Made by a program: the position numbers and the translations under genes. Positions 27,118-36,627 of a DNA stretch of 64,000 nucleotides are shown one piece after another. This DNA is from Chitinophagaceae bacterium (lineage in GTDB: Bacteria; Bacteroidota; Bacteroidia; Chitinophagales; UBA10324), in NCBI GenBank assembly GCA_016704325.1, contig JADJAG010000001.1:434001-498000 (forward strand), read 5' to 3'. The notes below the pieces were generated by a model, which searched no databases, was not told the DNA's origin, and saw only the letters and a list, made by a program, of their open reading frames with translations. Numbering within the stretch: position 1 is the first letter of the stretch; each line of letters begins with the position of its first letter.

Positions 27118-28212
27118 TTACTTCATTGCATCCAAAATATGTTGTGCTGTTAATACAGAAGCTCCTGATCCTCCCAGTTTTTCTTTCAATTCCAGGTAGC
27201 CCTTTTTAATAGTTGCTATTTTGCTTTCATCACTGATCAACTGCTTCAATTCTGCTTTCAGATTAGCCACCGTAAATTCCTGTTGGATCAATTCTTTAAC
27301 TAACGGCCTGTCAAGAATCAGGTTCACCAATGAAATGTATTTCACATCAACCAGTTGCTTTCCTATCCAGAAAGACACTGCACTGCCTTTATAACAAACT
27401 ACTTCAGGGACATTAAAGAGAGCAGCCTCCAGTGTTGCCGTACCTGATGTGACTAAAGCGGCATCTGCTCCTGACAGGATCTCATACGTCTTGTTCAGGA
27501 TCAAACTTACTTTCGATGAACCAATGATATCGTGATAAAAAGATTCATCAACAGATGGGACACCGGCCACAACAAAATCAATAGCCGGAAAATGAGGTAT
27601 TACCTCCAGCATTACCGGTAACATTTTGCTTATCTCCTGTTTTCTTGAACCGGGTAATAATGCCACCATAGTTCGTTTATTGCTTACTACGCTTTCCCGG
27701 ATACTAAATTGAGCAGTAGCATCGAGCAGCGGATGGCCAACAAAAGTTACTTCCATTCCCCACTTTTTATAAAATTCCTTTTCAAAAGGAAGAATGACAA
27801 AGAGCTGATGAACGGTGCGTTTTATTTTTTTTACGCGGGAGGCTTTCCATGCCCATACCTGCGGGGAGATATAATAGAAGACCTTGTAATGCTGTTGTTT
27901 TGCAAAATCTGCAATGCGTAAATTGAATCCCGGATAATCAACAAGGATGATGGCATCTGGTTTCCATTGCTGAATATCCTTTTTCGTAAATTCAATAAAA
28001 CCCAATATTTTTTTCAGGTTCCTGATTACTTCGAGGAAGCCCATGAAGGCTGTTTCCCTGAAATGCTTTACCAATTCCACTCCCTCCTGTTTCATCAAAT
28101 CGCCGCCGATGCCCCGGAAAGTACAATTGCTGTTTAATCTCCTGATCTCTTTTATCAGGTTTGCAGCATGCAAATCTCCGGAAGCCTCTCCTGCAATGAT
28201 GTATAAACGCAT
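27118..28212 (-). CDS. lpxB: Lipid-A-disaccharide synthase
   Basis: Inner-membrane-associated GT19 glycosyltransferase that joins UDP-2,3-diacylglucosamine to lipid X to form the lipid A disaccharide, so the cell makes LPS or LOS. The 364-aa protein begins MRLYIIAGEASGDLHAANLI, the family hallmark, and continues with ALLPGSRKQEI and VTSGTATLEAAL. It is the last gene of the leftward set surE - small membrane gene - lpxB; its start codon shares one base with the stop of the gene before (TAATG), which suggests coupled translation. Confidence 0.97.
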   Translation of the reverse strand: MRLYIIAGEASGDLHAANLIKEIRRLNSNCTFRGIGGDLMKQEGVELVKHFRETAFMGFLEVIRNLKKILGFIEFTKKDIQQWKPDAIILVDYPGFNLRIADFAKQQHYKVFYYISPQVWAWKASRVKKIKRTVHQLFVILPFEKEFYKKWGMEVTFVGHPLLDATAQFSIRESVVSNKRTMVALLPGSRKQEISKMLPVMLEVIPHFPAIDFVVAGVPSVDESFYHDIIGSSKVSLILNKTYEILSGADAALVTSGTATLEAALFNVPEVVCYKGSAVSFWIGKQLVDVKYISLVNLILDRPLVKELIQQEFTVANLKAELKQLISDESKIATIKKGYLELKEKLGGSGASVLTAQHILDAMK

Positions 28213-28523
28213 TAAAAGAATTTAAAAAGGATAATGAAGATACCGTAAAACATAGTTGCGCCGACCAGCCCTTTCACATTCTCATATTGGCGGGCAGTAA
28301 TCAGGTAGAAAAAGACCGGAAGGTTGGTGACTACAGCAAGACTCAGCGCAGCAGATAGTTTGGATGTATTGAAAAGCTGATCCCAATAGTGAGAAAGACT
28401 CATCCTTTCATAAAAAGCAAAAACGTAAAACAAGAGAAATCCCACTATAGGAAATACAAGACCTAAAAATGCTCCGAAATAAATATTGTCCCTAACCCGG
28501 GACCGTCTACCCTTCCTCTCCAT
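28212..28523 (-). CDS. Small three-helix membrane protein between surE and lpxB
   Basis: A 103-aa protein of unknown family. Polar, positively charged N-terminus (MERKGRRSRVRDN), then three hydrophobic helices (FGAFLGLVFPIVGFLLFYVFAF, LSAALSLAVVTNLPVFFYLI and GLVGATMFYGIFIILFKFF). The start overlaps the surE stop by 17 bp and its stop shares a base with the lpxB start, so it sits inside a tightly coupled operon. The context suggests a role tied to lipid A or the envelope; this is inference only. Confidence 0.72.
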   Translation of the reverse strand: MERKGRRSRVRDNIYFGAFLGLVFPIVGFLLFYVFAFYERMSLSHYWDQLFNTSKLSAALSLAVVTNLPVFFYLITARQYENVKGLVGATMFYGIFIILFKFF

Positions 28524-29301
28524 ATAGTTTCCAGTTACTGATTATGTATGGAATAGCATGATGCGCTGTAAGGTCAAACTGCACCGGCACAACAGATGCA
28601 TAACCCTGTCCAAGTGCCCACTCGTCGGTATCGTCGCCGAGGTCCTTGTTTACGAAGTTACCGGTAAGCCAGTAATATTTCTTCCCGCGGGGATCTACCC
28701 TTTCGGTAAACTCCTCCTGCCATTTTGCAACAGCCTGGCGGCATACCTTGATCCCTTTGTAATGGCTTTCTGAAACGTTGGGGATATTCACATTTAACAG
28801 GATATTTTCAGGCAGACCGTGCTTGATAACCTGTGGAGCCACTTCCCTGATTACGCGCCTTGGCAACGACATATCTGCTTCAAAAGAATAATTCAGGAAA
28901 GAAAAGCCGATGGCACTGATGCCTTCTATTGCAGCTTCCATCGCAGCAGACATGGTGCCTGAATAGATCACATTAATAGACGAATTCGAGCCATGATTGA
29001 CCCCGGAAACACATAAATCGGGTTTGCCTTTGATAATTTTATCAACAGCCAATTTCACGCAATCGACAGGTGTTCCCGTACATTGATACGCTTCCACGTC
29101 TTCAAACATGGTAACATGTTCAATTCTAAGCGGATCGTCAATAGTTATTGCATGTCCTTTTCCTGACTGCGGGCTGTCGGGAGCTACTACAATTACCTTT
29201 CCAAGAAGGCGCATTTCTTCCACGAGTACTCTGATACCGGGCGAAGTGATACCATCATCGTTTGTAACCAGTATGATTGGTTTTAATTTTTTAGCTGTCA
29301 T
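28507..29301 (-). CDS. surE: 5'/3'-nucleotidase SurE
   Basis: A 264-aa metal-dependent nucleoside monophosphatase of the SurE family, linked to stationary-phase survival. Metal ligands are in ILVTNDDGITSPG (DD) and the SGVNHGSN loop. GTPVDCVKLAVD, YSGTMSAAMEAAIEG and the C-terminal half are also standard. It leads the operon with the small membrane gene and lpxB and has a -7 box 13 bp upstream. Confidence 0.97.
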   Translation of the reverse strand: MTAKKLKPIILVTNDDGITSPGIRVLVEEMRLLGKVIVVAPDSPQSGKGHAITIDDPLRIEHVTMFEDVEAYQCTGTPVDCVKLAVDKIIKGKPDLCVSGVNHGSNSSINVIYSGTMSAAMEAAIEGISAIGFSFLNYSFEADMSLPRRVIREVAPQVIKHGLPENILLNVNIPNVSESHYKGIKVCRQAVAKWQEEFTERVDPRGKKYYWLTGNFVNKDLGDDTDEWALGQGYASVVPVQFDLTAHHAIPYIISNWKLYGEEG

Positions 29302-29313
29302 AGTTTAGTTCGG

Positions 29314-29321
29314 CAAAAATA
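29314..29321 (-). promoter_or_regulatory. -7 box TATTTTTG of the surE-lpxB operon
   Basis: Exact TAnnTTTG match on the minus strand, 13 bp before the surE start, so the leader is very short. Confidence 0.55.
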
Positions 29322-29423
29322 GCTAAATAAAGCCGTGGAAAACAGGCGTTTCCATCGATCCGGCAAAGGATAACCAATTGTTAATTCTTCACAAAGCTAT
29401 GAAGCGGGAGAAAAAAATCATAG

Positions 29424-29431
29424 TATCTTTG
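29424..29431 (+). promoter_or_regulatory. -7 box TATCTTTG
   Basis: Exact TAnnTTTG match 25 bp before the ATG at 29456. It lies inside the longer open frame, and so argues that translation starts at 29456 and not upstream. Confidence 0.6.
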
Positions 29432-29455
29432 CAGCAACCATTTTACCAGGATTTT

Positions 29456-30094
29456 ATGGAAATGAAAATTAAGAATAAAGGGCAGGCTAAAATGTTCCAA
29501 TCCAACCGGTTGGAAGTTTTTACCAAAACAAGCCCGCAGGTTATTTTCAGCATCTATGTCCCATTGATTTTAGCGATGCTGGGTTACAGTCTGTTTGGAT
29601 TGCATATAAGCTGGTACATGGTTGCAGTCTATTACTTTTCGGGCATGTTCTTCTGGACTTTTTTTGAATACCTGATGCACCGGTTTGTGTTTCATCTTCA
29701 TTCAGAAAATCCGAAGGTGCAAAAATTCATGTATACTGCACATGGCGTTCACCATGAATTTCCCAGAGATAAAGAAAGACTATTTATGCCCCCGGTTCCT
29801 TCCCTTTTGCTTGCTACTTTTTTATTCTCCACCTTTTACCTGATCATTGGTGAAAATGCATACATGTTTTTCCCGGGATTTGTAAGCGGCTACCTGGCCT
29901 ACGGTTCCATGCATTATGCCATTCATGCAATGGCTCCACCTTTTAAATTTATGAAAGCATGGTGGAGATATCATCACCTGCACCACTACAAGTCACCCGA
30001 CAAAGGCTTCGGCGTTTCTTCTCCAATGTGGGACCATGTTTTTGGTACCGTACCACAACATGCCGGGAAATTTGATAATCCGGAAGAAAATTAG
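29456..30094 (+). CDS. Fatty acid hydroxylase / sterol desaturase family protein
   Basis: A 212-aa integral membrane di-iron oxygenase. The histidine clusters that hold the iron pair are all present: HRFVFH, HGVHHEF and HHLHH, with FEYLMHR and a late WDHVFGT. Family members such as fatty acid 2-hydroxylases act on lipid acyl chains; in Bacteroidota they are often linked to sphingolipid or 2-hydroxy fatty acid synthesis. Start chosen at the ATG at 29456, just before MKIKNKGQAKMF, because a -7 promoter box lies immediately upstream. The frame is open to 29378 (TTG). Confidence 0.9.
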   Translation: MEMKIKNKGQAKMFQSNRLEVFTKTSPQVIFSIYVPLILAMLGYSLFGLHISWYMVAVYYFSGMFFWTFFEYLMHRFVFHLHSENPKVQKFMYTAHGVHHEFPRDKERLFMPPVPSLLLATFLFSTFYLIIGENAYMFFPGFVSGYLAYGSMHYAIHAMAPPFKFMKAWWRYHHLHHYKSPDKGFGVSSPMWDHVFGTVPQHAGKFDNPEEN

Positions 30095-30129
30095 TTTCAA
30101 ATTACTGTTGTGTGATTCTTCAAGACCGC

Positions 30130-31122
30130 TTATCCTGGCAGAAAGGTTTTCATATGAATCTTTTTGGCACAATCAAAGTGCTTTTCCGGACAGCTTTTAT
30201 AACCATGTAATCCACAAGGCCTGCAATATAGATCCGACTCCTCTTCCAGTATATAACTTTCCGTTGACAACGGTCCGAATCCAAACTGCGGAACTGTAGA
30301 ACAAAAGACAGCTGTTACTCTTGCATTCATCGCGGAAGCAAAATGCAGTGGAGCAGAATCATTGGTATAGTTCATGGCGGCATCCTTCATCAATGCTGCC
30401 GTTTGTAAGAAACTGAAAGCACCGCAGCAGTTGGTGATTTGTGCATTGCCTGACTTCTGCACAATCTCTTCAGCTATAAGCTTATCTCCTGCTGCACCGA
30501 GCAAAAAGATTCTATAAGAGCCTGGAATGACATTAATTAACTCTATCCATTTTGCCAACGGTAGTTCTTTGGTCTTCCAAACAGATGCCGGACATATCGT
30601 GACGTAGGGTTGTTCTTTATATCCTGCCACAAAAGTGAAATCATCAGAAGTAGGATAGAGTTTTGGTGCAGCTGCATGCTGATCTGTGATTCCTGAAATG
30701 AGCAGTTGGTTGCGCTCGACTTCATGCAGAAAAAAAACATCGTCCCGTTTTCCGATTTTATGAGGGTAGCTTTCACTAAACAATAATGAAAACGGATTTT
30801 TTTTGAAACCAAGTTTGCTTTTTGCTCCGGAAAAACCGGTGAGAAAGCCAGAAGCTGCAAAGCGCTGACAGTTTACTACGGCATCATACTTTGCTGACCT
30901 GATTTCAAATAATAGCTTGAACAGGTTGCTGTATTTGCCTTGTTTCTTATCCCATATTAATACTTTGTTAATCACTGGATGTTCCGACAACAATAATTCA
31001 TTTCCTTTTCTTAACAGGAAATGAATTTCGGCAGCAGGATCGAAAGCATGCAATTTTTCCACCAGCGCCGTTGCAAGTACCACATCACCAATAAAAGCAG
31101 TTTGTATAATGAGTATTTTCAA
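30130..31122 (-). CDS. Glycosyltransferase family 9 (heptosyltransferase-like)
   Basis: A 330-aa GT-B enzyme of the family that adds heptose or related sugars to the LPS core. It starts MKILIIQTAFIGDVVLATALV, the GT9 hallmark with the key Asp in the GD motif. The C-terminal donor site includes ICPASVWKTKELP (nucleotide-sugar loop, with K), YTNDSAPLHFASAM and the end CRPCGLHGYKSCPEKHFDC. The Cys-rich tail is common to the group. The start at 31122 is 22 bp below a -7 box. It is probably LPS core assembly, in line with lpxB nearby. Confidence 0.93.
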   Translation of the reverse strand: MKILIIQTAFIGDVVLATALVEKLHAFDPAAEIHFLLRKGNELLLSEHPVINKVLIWDKKQGKYSNLFKLLFEIRSAKYDAVVNCQRFAASGFLTGFSGAKSKLGFKKNPFSLLFSESYPHKIGKRDDVFFLHEVERNQLLISGITDQHAAAPKLYPTSDDFTFVAGYKEQPYVTICPASVWKTKELPLAKWIELINVIPGSYRIFLLGAAGDKLIAEEIVQKSGNAQITNCCGAFSFLQTAALMKDAAMNYTNDSAPLHFASAMNARVTAVFCSTVPQFGFGPLSTESYILEEESDLYCRPCGLHGYKSCPEKHFDCAKKIHMKTFLPG

Positions 31123-31143
31123 CCGTGCGATTTAGATTCAGCG

Positions 31144-31151
31144 CAAAGGTA
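31144..31151 (-). promoter_or_regulatory. -7 box TACCTTTG of the GT9 gene
   Basis: Exact TAnnTTTG match on the minus strand, only 8 bp from the left end of repeat copy C, so any -33 box lies at or inside the repeat. Confidence 0.5.
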
Positions 31152-31159
31152 TAATTTAG

Positions 31160-31325
31160 GGGGTTGAATGGTTAAATTGTTAAATGGTTAAATTGCTGCG
31201 GCGAAGCCGATCACTTACTATTTTGTAATCACTACGCTACTTTACTCACGTACTCAATACTCAATACTCAATACACAGATTTTCACCATGCAACACTCCA
31301 TTTTCAATATCCAATTCGTCGCAGG
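31160..31325 (+). repeat. Dispersed GGTTAAAT repeat, copy C
   Basis: Four GGTTAAAT-type units, the core with CGGC-GAA-GCCG, ACTACGCTACTTTACTCA, TCAATAC microsatellite and a right end CCAATTCGTCG like the inverted end of copy B. The left inverted end is missing. 38 bp upstream of the leftward GT9 start. Confidence 0.85.
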
Positions 31326-31456
31326 CGCGGTATCAGTATGGTGACCGGAAATATTAATACTGATTAGTCGAAGAGGAATGATCCTGTATCTAGGAAATCA
31401 CAAACGCCTATCGATCACTATTTCATTTCCCATGAAGCAATGCGGTCGAAAAAAGT

Positions 31457-34400
31457 TCAGCTATTTTGTATTACCGGTAATCTTACGAAAAATGTAGTAC
31501 CTACATTTTCTTCCGAAACAAAGTCAATCGTTCCTCCAAAACTATTGACGTAATCTTTACAAATTGCAAGGCCTAATCCTGTACCGGAAGATTTGGTAGT
31601 AAAGCTTGGGATGAAGACTTTCTTTGCTTCTTCAGCGGAAATACCAATTCCATTATCAGATACAGAAATGATCACCATGCTTTCCGTATTTTCTGTGATT
31701 ACATTCACCCTTCCTTGCCGGTCGTCCGGTATAGACTGAACTGCATTCAGCAACAGGTTATTGAAAACACTCAGTAATTGATTCTTATCCGCAGCAACCA
31801 TGTATTGTTCTGCATTTGCATGCAAATGGATCTCCGCTTCCTCCCCCTCCTTGAGTAGGTTGCAAGCAGTGCGAACGATTTCATTGACATTGATTTCTTC
31901 AATTACCGCCCTCGGCATTTTCGCATAATTTGAAAACTCATTGGCAATATGACTCAGGTTATCGATCTGTTCAATTAAAGTATTCGAAACCTTATTAACC
32001 AACTCCGGAAGATTAGGTGCATTTTGTTCATAGGCACGCAGCAGGTGTTGTATGCCAAGCTTCATTGGCGTAAGTGGATTTTTAATCTCATGCGCCACCT
32101 GCTTAGCCATCTCACGCCATGCCATATCCCGTTCCGATTTAGCAAGCTTCTCCGCACTGCGTTCCAGCTGCGCAATCATCTTATTGTATTCTGCCACCAG
32201 GTTTCCGATCTCATCGTTTGCATGCCATTCAATTAATTCATTACCCGAACCGATTTTTACCTGCTTAAACTTTTCTCCTATCAGCGACAGCTTGCGTGTA
32301 ATCTGCCTTGAAATTAACGGTGCCAACAAGCCCGCCATGATGATAGCAAGTACCAATACATTTACCAAAGCCACAAAGAAAAATCCAATTTGTTCATTGA
32401 GGTTTGCTTTTGAATTGAAATAAGGCACATGAATCAACAACACGCCTTCCCCGGAAGCACCCCGTATGATCCGGTAACCGGAAAAGAAGTTAAGGGTGCC
32501 TACTACTTCTTCTTTAACCAATACCGTAGGCCCTTCTTCGGAGAGTTCTTTAAAAGCGACAGGATTAATCTTTCTTGATACAAGTCCCTTATCAAAAAAA
32601 CTTCTCTGGCTGGTTACCATCAGGTTACCCTGGAGGTCAAAAAAATTGATATCAATATCTTGTACCTCAGCAAATACACTTATGTTTCTGCGAAGCTGGT
32701 TCTGAAAAGATTCTGCATTTTTCTCCCCTGCAGACTGGTCGTACAATATTTGTACGGACTCCGCTACCCTGTTTAGTTTATCAATTACTGTTTGCCTGGA
32801 AAGCTCATTAAACTGGTTGATGAAAAACCAACCTGCTACATAGGCAATAATTAATAACATGGCCAGTATAAAAACCATAAAGAAACCATGAATGAGCATG
32901 CGTAAAGAGGCAATCCTGACTACAGCCCTGATAGATCTAAAACTTGGATTGATGCTGATGACATTGAACAAAAGCACCAGCAGGGTGATATTGAAAAATA
33001 CCACAAACAGAAAAGAGAAATAGGAAGTGAAATACGGGAACCAATTCGCCTTGTCAGATACCACAATCACTATTCCGTTTCCCCTGTTATACACCAGGTG
33101 ATTGTATCCATGATAGGTCACATAGCGGTACTCCCTGCTTTCATCCGATGTCCATTTTATATGATACTCGTAAAAGTAATCGCCATGCTGTTCTACCAAA
33201 TGTTGCATATGATATACTGCATAAGAATATCCCTTACTTTCTATGGGTAATTTGTCTTTGTCCTCCAGTAACAATTGCGGATACACCCCTGCATTTTTAT
33301 AAGCATCGGCAGTGAGCTCAACATATAACTTGCCAAGCGCTGTTTCGCCATCAAATATTACATACTCGCCTAAGTAACTGAAACTTCCTGAAGCTGATGC
33401 TGAATGATACAATTCATTTTCGATGATTTCCGATTTGAGTGACTTCAATCCTTTTTCAGTAACAAAGCCAAAATATTCATCTCTTCCGGATAAAGAGTAG
33501 CCATTAGAATCAACCGGGAAATACCGGATGCGGTACCTGCTGAATCCTTCCTGGAAATATTGCTGATGCAGGTGTTCTGTCAAACCGGTTCCTGAATCAT
33601 TTTCGGATTTAAAAAAATTAACTACGAAAGGATCACGCGATATTTTTCCCTGCAAATCAGACAGCAGGAATTCCGTCACTTTATCTTCTGTATTAATCAG
33701 CTTGCGGGCAAAATTGATCCTGGTTTCCTGCTCTTTTTTCTCGCCATACACCAGCAACAATACAGCGCCTGATGCAGAAACAAAAACGAGCAAGAGGAAC
33801 AACCTTGCAAAGTTAACTCCTCCATGCACCCGCATACTGAAAAGTGGGAGTAAGAGAATGAGTGCATTGATCCAGATCATTACCCAAATACCGGAAATGC
33901 CGGTATCATAAGCCAGGTAATATAGAAATGCCAGCGTGGTGCAGATCAATAATACAATTCCGTTATCAAGAGGCTTTAATGGCTTACGCTGAATGGTAGA
34001 GATAATTTTCAGCGAAAGCAGAAAAAGACAGATGAAGATGAGGGCAATACAAACCACCCCAAGTATGCTGTAATAATCAGGTTGAAGCGGGTTGAAGAAA
34101 ACAAACTCAATTTTTGAATCACGTACCAGGGCACGTATCACATCCACCATATAAATACTCAGGAAGAATATGACAGAGTATCCAAGCAGGTGCACGATAT
34201 AGTTTAGCAATGATCCCTGCTCCATCCGGATACGGATCTGCACATTATTGGTAATGAATACACATGCCCAAAAAAGAAACAGGAGTTGTATAGCCAGGCT
34301 ACCTAAAGAAGAAGCTACTCCTTCGGAAGCAAAAAGATCTGCATCAAAAATCTTCCAATTCTTCACTCCGTCCGGAAGGATCTCCTTGTTGGACATTGCA

Positions 34401-35167
34401 ACATACAACAAGAGAAAAACCACTGCTAAAATCAGCGGTTGTATCCAGACAAACCAGTTATCAGGCAACTGCCTTAACAGGTGATTGAGAAATAATGTAA
34501 ATAAAACCAGTGCTGCAAGAAAAAGCACCAATGCCAGGGCACTTGCTCTGCCTGAATAGTCAGCCGGATCAATGCCGACATAGAACAACGCCTCTCCTGA
34601 AGCATCGTTTACCGGAAGATAATTTTCAACCTTTTCTGCAGAGATTTTAAAATAGTTCGCCACCTTGAACCAATCGCTGAAATGCGGTTTCAGATAACTG
34701 TTGGACGTTTGGTACTCATACTTGACCGGCACCAATGCCAAAGCATACCATGGCACGGTTTCATTCGAATCAGAAATAAACTGCTGAATAACCAGGAAGA
34801 AACCATTATTGAATTTCTGAAAACCGGTTCCCTCCTTTTGAGAAATGGATGAATAGGGAGGAATCACAATATTCTGTGTCCAAAAATGCAAGGAGTCGCC
34901 GTGATAAATCAACAACTCATATGGATAGGTGGTTAACAATGCTACCCTGTTCCAGTATGATTGATCTCGTATCATTCCGGCTAGCACACTATCCGGAAGT
35001 TTCAATTCCATATCACGCTGAATTGCCTTTACGCTTGCAGATAATTTAATTGCGGCATTTCTTAATTCTTTTTGTTCCTGGTTAATGGTAGTAGTCTGGT
35101 AAGAAAGCAATAGGCATCCTACAGACAACAGGAAGTATATCAGGCCATATTTTTTTATCAGTCTCAA
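31457..35167 (-). CDS. Large multi-membrane sensor histidine kinase (NtrY-like)
   Basis: A 1236-aa inner-membrane sensor kinase. It has an N-terminal helix (LIYFLLSVGCLLLSY), an extracytoplasmic stretch, a block of about seven membrane helices (residues about 205-465), a second extracytoplasmic region, further helices near 705 and 755, a third sensor part, then a helix (FVALVNVLVLAIIMAGLLAP) and HAMP. The kinase core has the H-box QVAHEIKNPLTPMKLGIQHL (His1026), an N-box FNNLLLNAVQSIPD, and G1/F/G2 VSDNGIGIS, FIPSFTTK and GTGLGLAICKDYV. All catalytic residues are present. Most NtrY-type kinases are about 700 aa; the extra 500 is membrane and sensor mass. No response regulator gene is adjacent, so the partner is elsewhere. 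Confidence 0.92.
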   Translation of the reverse strand: MRLIKKYGLIYFLLSVGCLLLSYQTTTINQEQKELRNAAIKLSASVKAIQRDMELKLPDSVLAGMIRDQSYWNRVALLTTYPYELLIYHGDSLHFWTQNIVIPPYSSISQKEGTGFQKFNNGFFLVIQQFISDSNETVPWYALALVPVKYEYQTSNSYLKPHFSDWFKVANYFKISAEKVENYLPVNDASGEALFYVGIDPADYSGRASALALVLFLAALVLFTLFLNHLLRQLPDNWFVWIQPLILAVVFLLLYVAMSNKEILPDGVKNWKIFDADLFASEGVASSLGSLAIQLLFLFWACVFITNNVQIRIRMEQGSLLNYIVHLLGYSVIFFLSIYMVDVIRALVRDSKIEFVFFNPLQPDYYSILGVVCIALIFICLFLLSLKIISTIQRKPLKPLDNGIVLLICTTLAFLYYLAYDTGISGIWVMIWINALILLLPLFSMRVHGGVNFARLFLLLVFVSASGAVLLLVYGEKKEQETRINFARKLINTEDKVTEFLLSDLQGKISRDPFVVNFFKSENDSGTGLTEHLHQQYFQEGFSRYRIRYFPVDSNGYSLSGRDEYFGFVTEKGLKSLKSEIIENELYHSASASGSFSYLGEYVIFDGETALGKLYVELTADAYKNAGVYPQLLLEDKDKLPIESKGYSYAVYHMQHLVEQHGDYFYEYHIKWTSDESREYRYVTYHGYNHLVYNRGNGIVIVVSDKANWFPYFTSYFSFLFVVFFNITLLVLLFNVISINPSFRSIRAVVRIASLRMLIHGFFMVFILAMLLIIAYVAGWFFINQFNELSRQTVIDKLNRVAESVQILYDQSAGEKNAESFQNQLRRNISVFAEVQDIDINFFDLQGNLMVTSQRSFFDKGLVSRKINPVAFKELSEEGPTVLVKEEVVGTLNFFSGYRIIRGASGEGVLLIHVPYFNSKANLNEQIGFFFVALVNVLVLAIIMAGLLAPLISRQITRKLSLIGEKFKQVKIGSGNELIEWHANDEIGNLVAEYNKMIAQLERSAEKLAKSERDMAWREMAKQVAHEIKNPLTPMKLGIQHLLRAYEQNAPNLPELVNKVSNTLIEQIDNLSHIANEFSNYAKMPRAVIEEINVNEIVRTACNLLKEGEEAEIHLHANAEQYMVAADKNQLLSVFNNLLLNAVQSIPDDRQGRVNVITENTESMVIISVSDNGIGISAEEAKKVFIPSFTTKSSGTGLGLAICKDYVNSFGGTIDFVSEENVGTTFFVRLPVIQNS

Positions 35168-35220
35168 TTTCTAAGGAACAAATGAAGTTTGTTTTCGGGC
35201 ACAAAATACATTATTTGACA

Positions 35221-35394
35221 GGGAGTGACCGGTGGGTTAAATGGTTAAATGGTTAAATGGTAAAATTGTTGCGGCGAAGCCGATCACTTGCTGTTCTGTA
35301 ATCACTACGCTGCTTTAATATACTCACTGACTCAATCTCAATTTCAATACTCAATTTCTCACCCAATAATCAATATCCAATTTGTCCTGCACCC
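35221..35394 (+). repeat. Dispersed GGTTAAAT repeat, copy D
   Basis: Four GGTTAAAT units, the CGGC-GAA-GCCG core, AATCACTACGCTGCTTTA, TCAAT-rich part, right end CCAATTTGTCCTGCACCC matching the end of copy B. 54 bp upstream of the leftward kinase gene. Confidence 0.85.
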
Positions 35395-35518
35395 ATATAA
35401 AGGTTGTACTACCCTTAGTGACTATCTGCGTTTAGATGCGAACCTGTGGATGAATGTTTTGAAAAAATGAATTGATTATTGTTCAGTACCTCTTTTAGCC
35501 GGAGAATTATATAGGACT

Positions 35519-36529
35519 TTAGTGAAGAATAACTTCCGTAGCGCCATATGAATATTTAGGATGATAGTTGTTATTGAAAGACTTCACCTCTTTGCGGTGC
35601 TGCAACATGCGGTGAATCTCCATCCTGAGTTTTCCCTTTCCTACGCCGTGTATGAAATAAACTCGGTCAAGTCCGCCGGCAATGGCACGATCGAGCTTTT
35701 GTTGAAATTGCTCCAATTGCAAATGGAGCATTTCCGCATTTGACATACCGGGAACATAACCGGGTACTTTTTCAATATGAAGATCAACTTCACCTGAGGC
35801 CGTTCCCAACTCATGATCTTTGTTGGGCGGACTAAACATCATCATGTCTTTCAACATGCTGACGTCAATTTTAGCTGCAGGCTTCACGATTTCTTTCGGC
35901 ACTATTTTCTTCATCGCACGAACCGGCACCTTATACATGTAGCCTTCTTCACCTGTTAAAGAGACAATACCTGACTTATTGAAGAAGTTCTGAGGTTTTA
36001 CTTTCTGTGCCAGGTCACCAGTCAATACTTCATTTTTTGTGTCTCTTATATACAGATCAAATTCCGGTGCTTCATTTAATACATCCAGCAATAATTCATG
36101 CAATAAACAATATTGTTCAGGCAACACTACGCTGTCTAATTTAAAATTAATATTGCCGGAAAGGAAAAAACGGTACCTGAAATTGATTGAGAAGGCTGTG
36201 TCATTAATCAGCATAACCCTGAAACTTTCGATATCTCCTGATGAAAGCTTAAGCGGAATAAAAACCAGGCAAATCTCATTGCTGCCTTTTTTTACCGGTT
36301 CTTTATTGGTCACCACGGTTGCTTGCCCTGCTGGCTTTCCGGATGTTGCATTTTTTTTCACTGATTCCTGCTGTGGAAAAGTTCGTGTGATATCCGTACA
36401 ATAGACCGGTATCTCCATATCAGGAAGCTGCACGTAAACCATCTCAGCGCCATTCAAACGGGTAACAACTCCTGTTTCCTTTAAATGAATCAGATACACT
36501 TTATCGCCTGCGGAAAATTTTTCTATCAC
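35519..36529 (-). CDS. DUF2027 - Smr domain protein
   Basis: A 336-aa protein with an N-terminal SH3-like part (FSAGDKVYLIHLKETGVVTRLNG...), a central DUF2027 beta region (residues about 85-210) and a C-terminal Smr domain (from about 245): VDLHIEKVPGYVPGMSNAEMLHLQLEQF, then VYFIHGVGKGKLRMEIHRML. Smr domains are found in MutS2 and act as DNA or RNA nucleases or ribosome-collision factors. The catalytic HGxGxG loop is intact. The DUF2027-Smr architecture is usual for Bacteroidota and its exact job is not established. It stands alone, divergent from the next gene. Confidence 0.92.
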   Translation of the reverse strand: MIEKFSAGDKVYLIHLKETGVVTRLNGAEMVYVQLPDMEIPVYCTDITRTFPQQESVKKNATSGKPAGQATVVTNKEPVKKGSNEICLVFIPLKLSSGDIESFRVMLINDTAFSINFRYRFFLSGNINFKLDSVVLPEQYCLLHELLLDVLNEAPEFDLYIRDTKNEVLTGDLAQKVKPQNFFNKSGIVSLTGEEGYMYKVPVRAMKKIVPKEIVKPAAKIDVSMLKDMMMFSPPNKDHELGTASGEVDLHIEKVPGYVPGMSNAEMLHLQLEQFQQKLDRAIAGGLDRVYFIHGVGKGKLRMEIHRMLQHRKEVKSFNNNYHPKYSYGATEVILH

Positions 36530-36627
36530 AATCGGAATTGAATGACAAATTTACGCTTTGGAGAATAAAGCAGAAAATGCAACTTAGGTGCTTGGTCTCT
36601 CATTCATCCTACATACCGTTTCCATTT

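Noticed and set aside
27709..27921. Open frames on the strand opposite lpxB and other genes
   Set aside because: They lie fully inside convincing genes on the other strand and show no family features.
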